From Actinomycetota bacterium (GTDB taxonomy: Bacteria > Actinomycetota > Aquicultoria > SURF-47): 64,000 bases of DNA. The notes under the pieces are model-generated. The model was not told the DNA's origin, did not search any database, and saw nothing but the letters and a program-made list of their open reading frames with translations. The translations under genes and the position numbers were made by a program. Below are positions 41,144 through 50,515 of this stretch, one piece after another (position 1 is the first letter of the stretch; each line of letters starts with the position of its first letter). The stretch is taken from contig QZJE01000014.1 of assembly GCA_003599235.1 (NCBI GenBank), forward strand, positions 124,001 to 188,000. The letters run 5' to 3'.

Positions 41144-42538
41144 ATGCAAGCACGTATAAGATCTTTGGTGATAATTTTTTTAATAGGCTTTCTGATAATA
41201 ACGTTAAACCTAACCTATATTCAGATTTTTCAAGCTGATAGCCTGCTTAATAATCCCAATAATACCCGCTTTCTGACCGAAGAATTAGCTATTGAGCGCG
41301 GGATAATGCAAACAGCTGACAAAGTAGTCATTGCTAAAAGCCGTATAGCAGAAAATGGCTACCGGCGCTACTATCCCCAGGAAGAAATATGCGCCCCTGT
41401 TACCGGCTATTATGATATTCGTTTCGGACGCTCTGGCTTAGAACAAAGCTATAATAGCTATTTGCTTGGCAAGGCTAAGTTTTCTACCTTCCAAGAATAT
41501 CTAGACGATATAGCCGGACGCGGCCATAAGGGAAACGATTTATATCTAACGCTTAATTACAAGTTACAAAAAGCTGCCTATAGGGCAATAGAGGGCAAAA
41601 AGGGTGCCGTGGTAGCCATTAATCCCAAAACAGGCGGTGTTTTAGCTATTGCTTCCTGGCCAAGTTATAACCCGAACAATATCTCAAAGAACTGGAACAC
41701 TCTAATAAAGGATAAAGGTAGCCCTTTGCTAAACAGGGCTTTAAGCGGAAGATACCCGCCTGGCTCTTCCTTTAAAATAGTCTCTGCTTCTGCAGCTTTA
41801 GACTTAGGTCTTGCTAGCCTAAAAAAATATTATCCCGCCCCAAATGAACTGCCAGTATATGGTGGCAAAGTTACTAATTATGAAAGTAAGTCCTATGGAC
41901 AGGTCAACCTGGAGAAAGCTTTTACTAAAAGCATCAATACGGTTTTTGGCCAGGTAGGTTTAGATGTGGGCGCAATTAAGCTGGTAGATTATGCTAGCCG
42001 TTTTGGATTTAACAGAGAAATACCTTTTGATTTAGATATGCGTCAAAGCCAAACTAAACAAGCAACTGCAATGGATAAGCTAGAAGTAGCCTGGACTGCT
42101 GTAGGCCAAGCCGCTACCTTAGCTACTCCTTTTCAGATGGCCTTAGTCGGCGCCACTATCGCTAACTCCGGCAATTTAATGAAGCCATATCTGGTGCAAA
42201 AAATCCGCAATTACAAAGGGCTTCGGGTCATGGACGCTAAACCGCAGATTCTAGAGAAGGTGATGAAGAAAAAAACTGCTAAAGAAGTTAAGGCGATGAT
42301 GACCAAAGTGGTCGATCAGGGAACCGGGCAGGCCGCTAATCTGGGCTATAATAAGGTAGCCGGCAAAACCGGCACAGCTGAGGTTTACGGAATGCGACCA
42401 CACGCCTGGTTTGTAGGCTTTGCCCCAGCTGATAATCCAACCATTGCCATAGCAGTATTGGTGGAAAACGTAGGCACCGGCGGGGCAAATGCTGCCCCGA
42501 TAGCAAAACAAATATTAAGTGTAGCGCTTTCGCAGTGA
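41144..42538 (+). CDS. pbpA: Class B penicillin-binding protein (PbpA-like)
   Basis: Transpeptidase that cross-links peptidoglycan outside the membrane. An N-terminal membrane helix covers residues 8-27; the transpeptidase domain has GSSFK (S-x-x-K), SIN and KTGTAE motifs. 464 residues, the compact actinobacterial PbpA size. Starts two bases after the rodA stop (TAAG ATG). Confidence 0.94.
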   Translation: MQARIRSLVIIFLIGFLIITLNLTYIQIFQADSLLNNPNNTRFLTEELAIERGIMQTADKVVIAKSRIAENGYRRYYPQEEICAPVTGYYDIRFGRSGLEQSYNSYLLGKAKFSTFQEYLDDIAGRGHKGNDLYLTLNYKLQKAAYRAIEGKKGAVVAINPKTGGVLAIASWPSYNPNNISKNWNTLIKDKGSPLLNRALSGRYPPGSSFKIVSASAALDLGLASLKKYYPAPNELPVYGGKVTNYESKSYGQVNLEKAFTKSINTVFGQVGLDVGAIKLVDYASRFGFNREIPFDLDMRQSQTKQATAMDKLEVAWTAVGQAATLATPFQMALVGATIANSGNLMKPYLVQKIRNYKGLRVMDAKPQILEKVMKKKTAKEVKAMMTKVVDQGTGQAANLGYNKVAGKTGTAEVYGMRPHAWFVGFAPADNPTIAIAVLVENVGTGGANAAPIAKQILSVALSQ

Positions 42539-42566
42539 GGTCAACTATACTAAAATTAAGATTTTC

Positions 42567-44354
42567 ATGATAGACAAAGTATTTAATAACCGGTACAAAT
42601 TAATAGAAAAAATCGGCAGCGGTGGCATGGCTGATGTCTATAAAGCCGAAGATCAAGTCCTGGAAAGAACTGTTGCCATAAAAGTATTACATCCTCAATT
42701 TGCTAACGACCCTAACTTCATCGCCCGTTTCAGAAGAGAAGCTAAAGCTGCTGCTAATCTCAATCATCCCAATATTGTAAACATCTATGACTGGGGAGCT
42801 GAAGGCGATTCTTACTTCATTGTGATGGAGTATTTAAAAGGGCAAAACCTTAAACAAATTATCACCAAAGAAAAACATCTTCCTTTTGCTCAAGCCGTAA
42901 ATTATGCCAGCCAGGTCTGTGATGCCCTTTATTTTGCCCATCAAAACGACGTAGTTCACAGGGATATTAAACCGCATAACATCATCGTCACCCCCCAGGG
43001 AACTGTTAAAGTTACTGATTTCGGCATCGCCAGAGCTGGAGCCTCAGCTATGACTCAAACCGGAACTATTTTAGGAACCGCCCATTATATATCTCCCGAG
43101 CAAGCCCAAGGGCATTCGGCTGACCCTAGAAGTGACGTCTATTCCTTAGGAATTGTCTTATATGAGATGTTAGCCGGCGAAGCTCCGTTTCAAGCAGAAA
43201 CTCCGGTAGCTATTGCCTTAAAACAAATTAAAGAGCCGCTTCCGGATTTAGCTAAAATCAACACTGAAATACCAGAAGATCTCATTAAGGTACTAAAAAA
43301 AGCTTTAGCCAAATCCCCTGATGAAAGGTACCAAGCAGCTACTGAACTAAAAAGCGATTTAGCTTTAATAGACCAAGGGGCAAAAGTCTCAGTGGAATTA
43401 CCTTCAGAAGAAAAAACCACGATTTTAACTCCCGGTAAAAAACCGCCTACGGAAAAGAAAAAATCTGATAAAAAAAAGAGGGGCAAAAAGTGGCCGGCGG
43501 TTATGGCTTCTTTGATAATACTTGCAACAATTGCTGCCGGAATGCTCTATAGCTACCTGGCCAAACCTCAAATCATAGTACCAGATGTTGTTAAGCTCAC
43601 CATGGAACAAGCCAAAGAAACTTTGCTTAACAAAAAATTGCAGATGAAAATCATTAGACGTGAATACAGCCCTCATAAAAAAGGCTTAGTTATTAATCAA
43701 AACCCCGATGCCGAAAGCAAAGTAGCTGAAAACACTGTAATTGAAGTGATTGTAAGCAAAGGACTTAAGCAGGTAAGTGTTCCCACTTTATACGGCAAAA
43801 GCCTAAGTAGCGCTAAAGAAGAAATAACTAAAGCCGGTTTAAAACTAGGCAATGTCAGCTACAAAGAAAGCGAAGAGGCAGCTGGGACTGTAGCTAGCCA
43901 AGACCCGGCTCCAGATGAACAGGTTAGCATAAATACTGCTGTTGACCTGGTGATTAATAAAGCCATTGAAAAATATCAGGTCCCCTCGGTAATTGGCAAA
44001 ACATCGTCTCAGGCAAAAAGCATCCTGGCCAAAGCTGGTTTTACAGTATCAGCCGAAGAACAATTTGATTCAGATATTGCCAAAGGAAAAGTTATCTCGC
44101 AGAATCCTAATGCCGGCACTAACCAGCCAAAAAATACCGCTATTACTATTGTGGTAAGCAAAGGCCCCGAGGAAGAAATGGTGTCGGTGCCTAGCGTGGT
44201 AGGCATGCAGTATGCTAATGCTAAAAGTACTTTGGAAAGTCTCGGATTTGTTGTGGCAGCTGAAGGTAGTGGCAATAATGTTGCCGCTCAAAGCCCAGAC
44301 TCCGGCCAGCAAGTCGCTAAAGGTTCAACGGTGACGTTGACACTGGGACCCTAA
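42567..44354 (+). CDS. pknB: PknB-like Ser/Thr kinase with four PASTA domains
   Basis: Kinase domain at residues 8-270 (IGSGGMADVYKAED, VAIKVL, HRDIKPHNIIV, DFGIARAG, GTAHYISPEQA). A basic linker and one membrane helix (about 312-332) lead to four extracellular PASTA repeats (each about 68 residues, with VPDV, VPTL, VPSV and VPSV starts) that sense muropeptides or lipid II. Ends the wall-growth island; convergent with and directly abutting acr3. Confidence 0.94.
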   Translation: MIDKVFNNRYKLIEKIGSGGMADVYKAEDQVLERTVAIKVLHPQFANDPNFIARFRREAKAAANLNHPNIVNIYDWGAEGDSYFIVMEYLKGQNLKQIITKEKHLPFAQAVNYASQVCDALYFAHQNDVVHRDIKPHNIIVTPQGTVKVTDFGIARAGASAMTQTGTILGTAHYISPEQAQGHSADPRSDVYSLGIVLYEMLAGEAPFQAETPVAIALKQIKEPLPDLAKINTEIPEDLIKVLKKALAKSPDERYQAATELKSDLALIDQGAKVSVELPSEEKTTILTPGKKPPTEKKKSDKKKRGKKWPAVMASLIILATIAAGMLYSYLAKPQIIVPDVVKLTMEQAKETLLNKKLQMKIIRREYSPHKKGLVINQNPDAESKVAENTVIEVIVSKGLKQVSVPTLYGKSLSSAKEEITKAGLKLGNVSYKESEEAAGTVASQDPAPDEQVSINTAVDLVINKAIEKYQVPSVIGKTSSQAKSILAKAGFTVSAEEQFDSDIAKGKVISQNPNAGTNQPKNTAITIVVSKGPEEEMVSVPSVVGMQYANAKSTLESLGFVVAAEGSGNNVAAQSPDSGQQVAKGSTVTLTLGP

Positions 44355-45413
44355 CTACCATCCTTCTCTAGGTTTGAAGTATTTTAGGTCAAACCACAGG
44401 GCTAGATTAACCAGTCCGATAAGCACCGGCACTTCAACAAGCGGGCCGATTACCGCGGCAAAGGCCGCCCCCGAATTAATACCAAAAACCGCAATGGCTA
44501 CCGCAATAGCCAATTCAAAATTATTGCTGGCAGCGGTAAAGGATATAGTCGTTGTTTTTTTATAATTAATCTTTAAGTGGTGGCCTAGAAAAAAAGTGCC
44601 TACAAACATAACCACAAAATAAATCACCAGGGGAACAGCAATTCTAAGGGCGTCTAACGGCAAGGCAACAATAAGGTTTCCCTTTAGCGCAAACATAACA
44701 ATAATTGTAAAAAGAAGAGCGCTCAAGGTTATAGGAGATATTTTGGGGCAGAAAACGTCATGATACCAACTTTTTCCTTTTAAGCGGATCAAGATTAGCC
44801 TAGTGAGCATCCCCGCTAAAAAAGGAATGCCAAGGTAGATAAAGACGCTTTGAGCGATTTGGCCAATGCTGATATCAATAACTAAGCCCTTAAGCCCTAA
44901 GTATGGAGGCAAAACAGTGATGAAAAACCAAGCATAAATGCTGTAGAAAAGAACTTGAAAGAAGCTGTTTAGGGCAACTAGGCTGGCAGCATATTCTCTA
45001 TCTCCTGCCGCAAGCTCATTCCAAACAATAACCATAGCAATACATGGTGCAATCCCTACCAAAATTAGTCCGGCGGCATAATTAGGATAATTTCTTAAAA
45101 AGATAATTGCCAGGCCAAACATTAAAAAGGGAGCGATGGCCCAATTTAGGAAAAGAGCCAGTCCCAGTACCTTCCAATCCTTAAAAACATCTCCAAGTTC
45201 CTCGTACCTTACCTTGGCCAGAGCTGGATACATCATTAGAATCAAGCCGACGGCAATAAGAATGTTAGTGGAATTGATTTGAAATCGGCTAATCAGACCA
45301 GGGACTTCTTTTACATAATAGCCCAACCCAACGCCTAGCCCCATGGCCGCAAAAATCCACAGCGTTAAATAACGGTCTAGAAATGATAGCTTTTTTGTGA
45401 TGCTTGCACTCAC
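44355..45413 (-). CDS. acr3: Acr3-type arsenite efflux permease
   Basis: 352 residues with ten membrane spans. [17 protein letters not shown] contains the conserved Cys of the Acr3 family, and [18 protein letters not shown] and [13 protein letters not shown] are characteristic. The start is GTG with AAGGAAA upstream. Exports As(III) using the proton gradient. No arsR or arsC lies directly beside it; ArsR genes are 5-8 kb away. Confidence 0.9.
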   Translation of the reverse strand: MSASITKKLSFLDRYLTLWIFAAMGLGVGLGYYVKEVPGLISRFQINSTNILIAVGLILMMYPALAKVRYEELGDVFKDWKVLGLALFLNWAIAPFLMFGLAIIFLRNYPNYAAGLILVGIAPCIAMVIVWNELAAGDREYAASLVALNSFFQVLFYSIYAWFFITVLPPYLGLKGLVIDISIGQIAQSVFIYLGIPFLAGMLTRLILIRLKGKSWYHDVFCPKISPITLSALLFTIIVMFALKGNLIVALPLDALRIAVPLVIYFVVMFVGTFFLGHHLKINYKKTTTISFTAASNNFELAIAVAIAVFGINSGAAFAAVIGPLVEVPVLIGLVNLALWFDLKYFKPREGW

Positions 45414-45458
45414 TTAAACGTTTCCTTCCCCATATTAGCAATAGCTTATCGCTTATAG

Positions 45459-46487
45459 CTACCTTACTCTAGCAACCCAGCTAGTGGCATCATAAAGCTC
45501 AGACTTAGTGGGAAGAGCCTGTGGACCGGATAAAGCTTGGCTGAAGAAAGTAAAATTAGTTAGAGATACGGCTTCTTTGACAAAGCGCATTCCCACTTTA
45601 TATTGATTAACTTTTAGATCAAACCCTAAAATCTTCTCTAAAAGATCTTTAAAGACACTGGTTGGCTTTCTTCTTAAGAAAACTGGCAGCAATTCTGCAT
45701 GACCGGGAATTTTTTGACCGATTTCAATCATCAAATAATCGGCATAACCCTCGATTAGGGTCATAAAGGACTGTATTTTCTCAATTAAGCCTAAGTTGCT
45801 AACTGAGGTAATGTTCATCAACCCTCGTTTACTATTGTCTTTTAACTGTGCCGATACAAAACTACGAGCTTCATCTAGGAGACTAATATAATAGTCTTTT
45901 AACCAGGGGTTATTCTCAAACTGAAAGCTGTGGGCAAGCTCATGCAAAACCAGCCAGAAGCGAAAAGGAGCCCCGCTTAAGTTAAGTTGTTTTTCTCTCA
46001 TTTCAATATTGGGCTCGATAAAATAAAGAAAGTTACTGGGAAGTTTTCGCCCTGGCACAACAAAGTCATATTGGGCCAGTACTCTCTGAGATAAAAAGCC
46101 TAACAGCATCCCTACTTCGCTGGTAATCATTATTTTAGCCGACTTTTTTGCAACCACTGAGCTGCCCAGTATATCAGTTCGGGCGTTAACTGTTTTCCAA
46201 TAATCCTCAATTATGCCACCGAAAAGATCTTTCATGTTATCGATGACAGTGATAATCCATTCACCGCGATTTAGAACCATAGCCGGATGTTTTTTATCGG
46301 GGTAGCCTGTTTTGGCCGCAATTAATGGAGATACGGTTTCAATGATGTCACTATATAGAGAGGCGTATTCCTGTCGATGAATTATTTCTCGGTCATTTGC
46401 AAAGTCAAACGCCAGAGAGGCAGCGATATCCCAGTCAATTCCCTGATCAGCGGGAAGAAAGAGTTGCATTTTTAAGTTGGAAATCAT
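45459..46487 (-). CDS. Zincin_2 (DUF2342) metalloprotease-like protein
   Basis: About 342 residues. HELAHSFQFENNPWLKDY supplies an HExxH zinc motif; TLIEGYADYLM gives the likely third ligand. This matches the DUF2342/zincin_2 family abundant in actinobacteria, sometimes described as F420-synthesis-associated. ATG 46487 with GGGAG upstream is preferred; it follows the stop of the preceding gene by one base, so the two are coupled. Confidence 0.8.
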   Translation of the reverse strand: MISNLKMQLFLPADQGIDWDIAASLAFDFANDREIIHRQEYASLYSDIIETVSPLIAAKTGYPDKKHPAMVLNRGEWIITVIDNMKDLFGGIIEDYWKTVNARTDILGSSVVAKKSAKIMITSEVGMLLGFLSQRVLAQYDFVVPGRKLPSNFLYFIEPNIEMREKQLNLSGAPFRFWLVLHELAHSFQFENNPWLKDYYISLLDEARSFVSAQLKDNSKRGLMNITSVSNLGLIEKIQSFMTLIEGYADYLMIEIGQKIPGHAELLPVFLRRKPTSVFKDLLEKILGFDLKVNQYKVGMRFVKEAVSLTNFTFFSQALSGPQALPTKSELYDATSWVARVR

Positions 46488-46488
46488 T

Positions 46489-47028
46489 CTAAGCGCTCCC
46501 AGTCCGGGCAACTTCTGGCTTGCGCCAAATTAGAACAGAGCCTCCGGTAATTTCTTTAACCCTAGTTACAATATCAGTAGGTTCATCGTGAATTAAGGCA
46601 TTTAAAATATCTAAAGCTAAATAAGCTATTCTTTTGGCGATATTTTGACTGCGATAAGTAATAATTATCTCCGCCATCTCAGAAGTACCAAGAGTTACCC
46701 CTTGATAATAATCGTTTCTCACCATCATGAAAAGACCGATTATGATGTGCTCTAAAACATGAGGTAAATCATGGGCCTCTTCGGCAATGTGGTCGGCGAA
46801 AGATTTCATATGATGATTGGTACATTTTTGATAATTAAGCGAGGGTAGAATGTGGGCTAAGCGTTGTGAAAAATTATCCGGCAGATCATAATCTTCTTCG
46901 GCGATTTGGACCATCAGCCTCATTTTAGGGCGTCTGGAGGCTAAAAACTTATAGTCGGCAGCAATTTCATCGTATAAAGCTTTTCTCTCAAGTGGCTCAA
47001 ACGGAACTGTTAAATCTAATAATTTCAA
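46489..47028 (-). CDS. Protein resembling the cyanophycin-synthetase N-terminal domain
   Basis: 179 residues. HDLPHVLEHIIIGLFM and a HHMKSFADHIAEEAHDLPHV region resemble the N-terminal, non-catalytic domain of cyanophycin synthetase (HVVEHVALEL-type motif). No ATP-grasp or Mur ligase domain follows: the frame ends and a zincin gene begins. Function unknown; assignment is by local motif only. Confidence 0.5.
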   Translation of the reverse strand: MKLLDLTVPFEPLERKALYDEIAADYKFLASRRPKMRLMVQIAEEDYDLPDNFSQRLAHILPSLNYQKCTNHHMKSFADHIAEEAHDLPHVLEHIIIGLFMMVRNDYYQGVTLGTSEMAEIIITYRSQNIAKRIAYLALDILNALIHDEPTDIVTRVKEITGGSVLIWRKPEVARTGSA

Positions 47029-47136
47029 TTATCTCCCCGCCCTTATTATTGTTTGCGAGATTATCTTAGCTCAAGCCGGATTTATTTGACAATAAATAAT
47101 GGCTTGGTTGCCTAACTACAATAAGTGATAAATACC

Positions 47137-47165
47137 TTGTTTAACTGCTACGTTTGTAGTATAAT
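47137..47165 (+). promoter_or_regulatory. Promoter of the secreted Ig-like protein gene
   Basis: TTGTTT at 47137-47142 and TATAAT at 47160-47165 with a 17-base spacer; the gene starts at 47244 after TAGGAG. Predicted leader about 70 bases. Other bases between 47029 and 47137 show a TTGACA at 47086 without a matching -10. Confidence 0.6.
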
Positions 47166-47243
47166 AATAGAGTTAACTAATAATCATTGCCTACTTCGTT
47201 GTAATCTTTCTACCAACTTAAATCACTACGCATAGGAGAAAAC

Positions 47244-47918
47244 TTGTTTAATAAACTTAGGCTCACCTCATCGGTAATAATATTTGCTATCATAATGCTG
47301 CCCAGTGTTTGCTTTGCTCAAACCGATACTCTACCGCCAACACTAACTCTTCTTACTTTAAACAATTTCGGCTACAAAAGAGGAGTAATTCCCTTAAGCG
47401 CCACCGCCACCGATAGCCAAAGTGGACTAGCCTCCATTAGCTTTTATTCCAGCGGAGCACTATTGGGATCATCAACTTCTTCGCCATGCGATATCAACTG
47501 GAATAGCGCTGCTACCAAGGCAAACGGTGTAGTCGAGATTACAGCTATCGCTACAGATAAAGAAGGCAATGTCGCCCAAGCCAGCTTGGAGAAAATTAAG
47601 ATAGATAACTTCCGGCCGATTACTTTTGCCCCAAGAAAAGCGGTAACTAATAATAAGAAGGTAGCTAAGCTTTACTGGAAAGTGTTCGATCCTTTCACCG
47701 GCAACAGAGCTTATGTAGTAATCAGAATCAGAAAAGGCAAAAAGCTGGTTAAGTCAATCAAGCTTGATAAGAATATTTACGCCACTATCAATAAGACCAA
47801 TAGTTTTAAATATGCCTTTAAACTGCCAGCCGGCAAGTACCGGTTCTACGTCTATGCCACTGACCAAGCCGGTAACACCCAGGGCAATGTGGCTAGCAAC
47901 ACACTGGTCGTTAACTAG
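47244..47918 (+). CDS. Secreted protein with Ig-like domains
   Basis: 224 residues starting TTG with AGGAGAAAAC upstream. A signal peptide ends about residue 26 (SVCFAQT). Residues 28-120 form an Ig-like domain (GVIPLSATATDSQSGLASIS, VVEITAIATDKEGNVAQASL), and a second beta domain follows to the end (YRFYVYATDQAGNTQGNV). No catalytic or anchoring motif is seen. Extracellular, probably an accessory or adhesion domain. Confidence 0.65.
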   Translation: MFNKLRLTSSVIIFAIIMLPSVCFAQTDTLPPTLTLLTLNNFGYKRGVIPLSATATDSQSGLASISFYSSGALLGSSTSSPCDINWNSAATKANGVVEITAIATDKEGNVAQASLEKIKIDNFRPITFAPRKAVTNNKKVAKLYWKVFDPFTGNRAYVVIRIRKGKKLVKSIKLDKNIYATINKTNSFKYAFKLPAGKYRFYVYATDQAGNTQGNVASNTLVVN

Positions 47919-49251
47919 GAATTGTAAAATACACCTTTGTGCCTTGCCCAAGCCTACTAGTAACCCAGACTTTGCCGCCATGGGCCTCTACTAGTCTTTT
48001 GACAATAGTTAATCCTAAGCCGGCCCCGCCAAACTTGCGGCTTCTAGATTTTTCAGCCCGCCAAAAACGATCAAAAATTTGCTCCAGATCTTTTTCGCTA
48101 ATCCCTTTGCCGTTATCAATAACAATAAATTCTAGCTCAGCGCCATTTTTGCCTACTTCAACCGTGATTTGCCCTTTTTTTGGCGTGTGGTGCTTAGCAT
48201 TAGTAATTAAGTTCTTTAACACCTGCTTTAGGCGGTCGGGATCAACATTAATGATAGACAAGTCAGAGGCTAGCTTTGCCGAAATACTTACCCCTATTTC
48301 CTTTAGCTCTGCCTCCTCGTTATTTACCATTTGTTGCACCAGCAAGCCAATATCAGTTGGTTGCTTTTTTAAACTTAGCTTGCCAGCTTCTAGTAACGAT
48401 AGGTCCTGAAGGTCACTAACTATTCTTGCTAACAGAGTTATTTCTTCATGAATTGAATCTAGGTTTTTCTTGGTTGGTTTTATTACCCCGTCAGCCATGC
48501 CCTCGATGTTTACCTGCAAGGTAGCCAATGGAGTTCTTAATTCATGAGCAATGTCACTAGTCATATTGCGCCGCAGCACTTCAGCTTCCTTTAAGCTTCT
48601 AGCCAAATGGTTAAAACTTTTAGCTAGCTCCTTGATCTCAGAAGCGCCACCCTCAATTTGTTGATCTAAATTACCTGCAGCCATATCTTGAACCTTGCTT
48701 GTTAGAAGTCTGATTGGGCCGCTGATGTAGCCTGAGAGCAGTAAGCTCAAGGCTAATCCTAGCCCAATAGCCAACAAAGCCGCCGGCAACAATGCCTTGT
48801 TAACCGAATCTATAAAACTTTCTTCAGCCGGTGTACGTAGGGCATCCACTTCAGTAGGAGCTACATAAACCATAGCGATTGTATCCGAATTATGGTTGGT
48901 AAGATAAACCGATTGATGAACTAATCTAGTTCCTTGAATATAGTTAACTATTCTGTTGGACTGGCCCGACTTAGCAATGGTTTTGCCATCTGAGCCAGAG
49001 AGCACAACATAGAAACCAGAGGCACTTATTTGCCTGATTAGCTTTTCTACATTCTTCCAGGAATGATTTTCAAGGTAATAATCGTTTAACTGACTAGCGA
49101 TCTGCTGAGATGCCAGTTTCTCTCGATACATAACATAGTCGCCGTAATTGGTAGCTGTAGACTTATTGGCTACAAAATAAACAACAGTTAAGACTAGAAC
49201 AATGATGAGGAAGAAAGAAAAGAAGATTTTCAGCTGCAGATTAAGCCTCAT
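47911..49251 (-). CDS. Sensor histidine kinase
   Basis: About 446 residues: membrane helix (about 8-30), a 140-residue external sensor region, second helix (about 158-182), HAMP domain, then the kinase: H-box DIAHELRTPLATL, N-box NLITNAKHH, G1 DNGKGISEKD and G2 GGAGLGLTIV. The start is at ATG 49251 or 49254, overlapping the response-regulator stop; GAGG lies at proper distance. Works with the regulator encoded just upstream. Confidence 0.9.
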   Translation of the reverse strand: MRLNLQLKIFFSFFLIIVLVLTVVYFVANKSTATNYGDYVMYREKLASQQIASQLNDYYLENHSWKNVEKLIRQISASGFYVVLSGSDGKTIAKSGQSNRIVNYIQGTRLVHQSVYLTNHNSDTIAMVYVAPTEVDALRTPAEESFIDSVNKALLPAALLAIGLGLALSLLLSGYISGPIRLLTSKVQDMAAGNLDQQIEGGASEIKELAKSFNHLARSLKEAEVLRRNMTSDIAHELRTPLATLQVNIEGMADGVIKPTKKNLDSIHEEITLLARIVSDLQDLSLLEAGKLSLKKQPTDIGLLVQQMVNNEEAELKEIGVSISAKLASDLSIINVDPDRLKQVLKNLITNAKHHTPKKGQITVEVGKNGAELEFIVIDNGKGISEKDLEQIFDRFWRAEKSRSRKFGGAGLGLTIVKRLVEAHGGKVWVTSRLGQGTKVYFTIPS

Positions 49252-49936
49252 CATCAACCTCAAACTTGTAGCCCACTCCATGAACCGTCTTTATTAGATT
49301 CGAGCCATCATTGTTTTCCAGCTTATGGCGAATGTTTTTTATATGCACATCAATAGTGCGTTCATAGCCTTCATAAAAATCTTCTTGAAGCATTTTAAGC
49401 AACTGCAGACGACTAAACACTCTGCCCGGACTCTTAGCCATAACGCTTAATAGCTCAAACTCGGTAGCGGTAAGGCTAAGTAGTTTGCCGTCATATTTGG
49501 CTTCATGACGGGCTACATTGATAACTAAAGGCCCTTGCTTAATTTCTTGATCCGGCGCGGATTGCCCGGCCCTGCGCCTTAGAATTGCTTTGATCCTGGC
49601 GATTAATTCCCTGGGGCTAAACGGCTTGGTTACGTAATCATCAGCTCCCAGCTCTAGCCCTAAGACTTTATCGACCTCTTCTGATTTAGCGGTAAGCATC
49701 ACCACCGGAACGTCGGAGCCAGCCCGTACTTTTTTTAACACTTCGATTCCGTTTAATTTGGGAATCATGATATCTAGAATAATTAAGTCTACCGAGTCAT
49801 TCTTAAAGGATTCGATAGCTTGTTCCCCGTTAAAGGCGCATATAGCCCGGCAATTCTCCGCCTCTAAGTAAGCCGCTATCGCCTTGGCTATCTTCTTTTC
49901 ATCTTCTACTACTAAAATGGTTTTATTTTGTAACAT
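49241..49936 (-). CDS. OmpR/PhoB-family response regulator
   Basis: Receiver domain (residues 1-115) with phosphoacceptor in DLIILDIMIPKLNGIEV and TKPFSPREL; winged-helix DNA-binding domain with TATEFELLSVMAKSPG-like start and ERTIDVHIKNIRHKLE. The ATG at 49936 (MLQNKTILVVEDEKK) fits the family; the upstream frame contains terminator DNA and is not coding. First gene of the two-component operon. Confidence 0.92.
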   Translation of the reverse strand: MLQNKTILVVEDEKKIAKAIAAYLEAENCRAICAFNGEQAIESFKNDSVDLIILDIMIPKLNGIEVLKKVRAGSDVPVVMLTAKSEEVDKVLGLELGADDYVTKPFSPRELIARIKAILRRRAGQSAPDQEIKQGPLVINVARHEAKYDGKLLSLTATEFELLSVMAKSPGRVFSRLQLLKMLQEDFYEGYERTIDVHIKNIRHKLENNDGSNLIKTVHGVGYKFEVDDEA

Positions 49937-49974
49937 TACCTCGATTTTATAAGGGATTGGGTGGGGTGGCAAAT

Positions 49975-50002
49975 AAAAAAGCCAGGTGGCCTTAACACCT
50001 GA
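49975..50002 (-). terminator. Intrinsic terminator upstream of the response regulator
   Basis: On the minus strand CAGGTG...CACCTG (50001-49983) is followed by TTTTTT (49980-49975). It ends 39 bases before the response-regulator start, so it either ends a small RNA or attenuates the operon. Confidence 0.65.
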
Positions 50003-50112
50003 CTTTCTATAGGATCACGGTAATCCTTTTACTACACTTCTGATAGCCTTACTCAAAAAACTTTTTTTCTTGACTGCAACTATTATTATCGGCCTCAAAT
50101 ATGAAGATTATG
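49975..50112 (-). ncRNA. Candidate small RNA or attenuated leader
   Basis: Possible minus-strand promoter: -35 TTTACA (50138-50133) and -10 CATAAT (50112-50107), giving a roughly 125-base transcript. It contains a small hairpin AGGAT/ATCCT (50026-50011) and ends at the terminator. Its position directly before the two-component operon suggests a leader with regulated termination; no known riboswitch class is recognised. Confidence 0.4.
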
Positions 50113-50155
50113 TTAAGAAAGAATATCAATTTTGTAAACTTTTTCGATATCCAAC

Positions 50156-50202
50156 TTGACAACAACTCCTAAATAATATATAAGTAATTAATAATATACT
50201 TA
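50156..50202 (+). promoter_or_regulatory. Promoter and operator of arsR-copD operon
   Basis: TTGACA at 50156-50161 and TATAAG at 50179-50184 (17-base spacer). A dyad TAAGTA (50181-50186) and TACTTA (50197-50202) starts inside the -10, where a bound repressor would block polymerase. Confidence 0.6.
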
Positions 50203-50216
50203 AATAGGTGATTCTT

Positions 50217-50504
50217 ATGCAAAAACAAAATGCTATTCTTTTTAAAGTTCTTTCGGTAGATAAAAGAATTGAAATAATCGAATTGCTGAAAGATGGGCCT
50301 CAAAACGTAAATGTTTTAGCCAAAAAACTTAAAATTAGCCAGTCAGCAGCATCTCAGCATCTAAAAGTGCTCAAAGCCGCAAAGCTGGTAAATGATGAAA
50401 GGCAAGGTTATTGGATTAGTTATTCTTTAAACAAAAAGGCTCTGGAAGCATGCCGCCAGAGACTCAATCGTGTCTGTACATGCGGTTGCTTGGGCAGAAA
50501 ATAA
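50217..50504 (+). CDS. ArsR-family metal-responsive repressor with C-terminal CxCGC
   Basis: 95 residues starting at ATG 50217 with AGGTGA upstream. Winged helix: KISQSAASQHLKVLKAAKLV is the recognition region, followed by RQGYWISYSL. The C-terminus VCTCGCLGRK holds three clustered Cys that may sense a thiophilic metal or arsenic. A paralogue at 51968 ends in ICSCGCLGSC. Precedes a CopD-like gene. Confidence 0.82.
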   Translation: MQKQNAILFKVLSVDKRIEIIELLKDGPQNVNVLAKKLKISQSAASQHLKVLKAAKLVNDERQGYWISYSLNKKALEACRQRLNRVCTCGCLGRK

Positions 50505-50515
50505 TGGAGGGAAGT

